Positions 4,206 to 5,105 of a stretch of DNA of 5,105 bases are shown here, one piece after another. Every line of letters starts with the position of its first letter. Position 1 is the stretch's first letter. Position numbers and translations under genes: made by a program. The stretch spans positions 4,226-9,330 of the forward strand of contig DPJQ01000140.1 in the NCBI GenBank assembly GCA_003542935.1. Reading direction: 5' to 3'. Source of the DNA: Lachnospiraceae bacterium. Its GTDB lineage: Bacteria > Bacillota > Clostridia > Lachnospirales > Lachnospiraceae. A model generated the notes under the pieces. It was not told the DNA's origin and did no database searches. It was given only the letters and a program-made list of their open reading frames with translations.

Positions 4206-5105
4206 TTAATAGTCCTCCTTCTGCAGCAGATTATCCGCCTCTGTCTGGAGCTCGCGGAGGATCGTCTCATACTCGTCCTGTATCTTATCGACAGGCGTAT
4301 ATTTGAAACGTCCGATTCTCTCGCGCACCGCCATGCGGATCAGGCCGTTCATGGACGCGCCTTTCTTCATGTTCTCCATGGACACATGATAGAACGCCAG
4401 TACCAGCTTCATCATCATCAGCTGTTTTTCCAGGGATGTATAGGTATCCACATCGTCAAATGCCACCTGATGCAGGAAGTCCTCGCGGATGGAGCGGGCC
4501 GCCTCCATTTTCAGACGGTCTGTGGGGGACAGGGCGTCCATACCTACCATCTTCACGGTCTCCTCCAGCTCTGCCTCGTCCTGCAGAAGGCTCATCATCT
4601 CCTGACGGCCTTTCATCCAGTCTTCCGATACATTTTCCATAAACCAGCCACTTAAGTTATCCAGATACAGAGAGTAGCTGGTCAGCCAGTTGATCGCCGG
4701 AAAATGACGCTTGTAAGCCAGCGCGGAATCCAGCCCCCAGAACACTTTCACGATACGCAGGGTAGCCTGGGATACCGGCTCGGAAGTATCACCGCCGGGC
4801 GGCGACACGGCGCCGATGGCGGACAGGGAACCGATCCGTCCCTCTTTGCCCAGCGTCAGCACCTGGCCCGCACGCTCATAGAACTGTGCCAGACGGGAAC
4901 CCAGGTAAGCGGGATAGCCCTCCTCACCGGGCATCTCCTGCAGACGTCCTGACATCTCACGGAGGGCCTCGGCCCAGCGGGAAGTGGAGTCGGCCATCAG
5001 GGCTACGGAGTAACCCATGTCGCGGAAGTATTCCGCGATCGTAATACCTGTATAGATGGAAGCCTCACGGGCGGCCACCGGCATGTCGGAGGTGTTGGCG
5101 ATCAG
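4206..5105 (-). CDS. atpA: V-type ATP synthase/ATPase subunit A, C-terminal half (5' end outside window)
   Basis: The last 299 codons of the catalytic subunit, open to the window edge; the family is about 590 residues, so roughly half is present. The fragment starts LIANTSDMPVAAREASIYTG, continues with DSTSRWAEALREM (39-51 of the fragment), MPGEEGYPAYLGSRLAQFYERAG (58-80) and GAVSPPGGDTSEPVSQATLRIVKVFWGLD (98-126), all conserved in A subunits, then the helical C-terminal domain ending QKEDY and TAA (4208-4206). The Walker A loop (GxxGxGKT) lies upstream and cannot be checked. The enzyme hydrolyses or makes ATP coupled to H+ or Na+ movement; the ion cannot be told without the K rotor subunit, which is not in this window. 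Its final codons contain the Shine-Dalgarno of subunit B. Confidence 0.97.
   Translation of the reverse strand: MIANTSDMPVAAREASIYTGITIAEYFRDMGYSVALMADSTSRWAEALREMSGRLQEMPGEEGYPAYLGSRLAQFYERAGQVLTLGKEGRIGSLSAIGAVSPPGGDTSEPVSQATLRIVKVFWGLDSALAYKRHFPAINWLTSYSLYLDNLSGWFMENVSEDWMKGRQEMMSLLQDEAELEETVKMVGMDALSPTDRLKMEAARSIREDFLHQVAFDDVDTYTSLEKQLMMMKLVLAFYHVSMENMKKGASMNGLIRMAVRERIGRFKYTPVDKIQDEYETILRELQTEADNLLQKEDY
4214..4220 (-). promoter_or_regulatory. Ribosome binding site of subunit B inside the A gene
   Basis: AAGGAGG on the minus strand, 9 nt before the ATG at 4204, embedded in the codons for the C-terminal QKED of subunit A. It fixes the B start and supports coupled translation of A and B. 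Confidence 0.88.

Noticed and set aside
4204..4270. An N-terminal extension of subunit B starting at 4270
   Set aside because: The extra 22 residues are Arg/Ser-rich, overlap the end of the A gene and are absent from the family. The ATG at 4204 has an ideal ribosome binding site.
2447..4306. A 619-codon open frame on the plus strand across the ATPase B and D genes
   Set aside because: It is antisense to two certain genes, resembles no protein family I know, and arises from the GC-rich codon use of subunits B and D.

Overview
The window looks like part of the chromosome of a Gram-positive anaerobe of the class Clostridia, probably Lachnospiraceae-like. This is an inference from the bacterial V-type ATPase operon, strong AGGAGG-type ribosome binding sites and sigma-A-type promoters; no taxonomic marker gene is present.

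Layout. Positions 1-22 hold the first seven codons of an unidentified minus-strand gene. Its promoter is covered by a 33-bp palindromic operator at 44-76. Positions 99-446 have no credible gene but are rich in inverted repeats. On the plus strand follow a small heptad-repeat coiled-coil protein (522-896) and an Abi_2 (AbiD/AbiF-like) HEPN-type abortive-infection protein (963-1904). Just past the Abi gene is a perfect-consensus promoter (TTGACA, 17 bp, TATAAT; 1885-1913), then two hairpins and a T7 tract. I read this as an undescribed small RNA gene of about 73 nt (1920-1992). From about 2005 to the window end, the minus strand carries the 3' part of a V-type ATPase operon in the order A (partial), B, D, closed by its own terminator at 2005-2053.

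How the parts work together. The A, B and D subunits are the catalytic subunit, the non-catalytic subunit and the central shaft of the V1 motor. They are closely packed (1-nt and 40-nt gaps) and clearly co-transcribed. The Abi gene and the small RNA look like a separate AT-rich accessory cassette placed between the coiled-coil gene and the ATPase terminator. An imperfect 30-bp direct repeat (27/30; 885-914 and 1995-2024) brackets exactly the Abi gene, the small RNA and its terminator. The repeat includes the last three codons and stop of the coiled-coil gene plus the distal half of the ATPase terminator, which suggests insertion at the 3' end of that gene.

The main candidate for a new system is the pair 'HEPN Abi protein plus independently promoted structured small RNA'. 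It could be a toxin with an RNA antitoxin or an RNA-regulated defence effector. The promoter, hairpins and repeats are seen directly; the functional link is inference.
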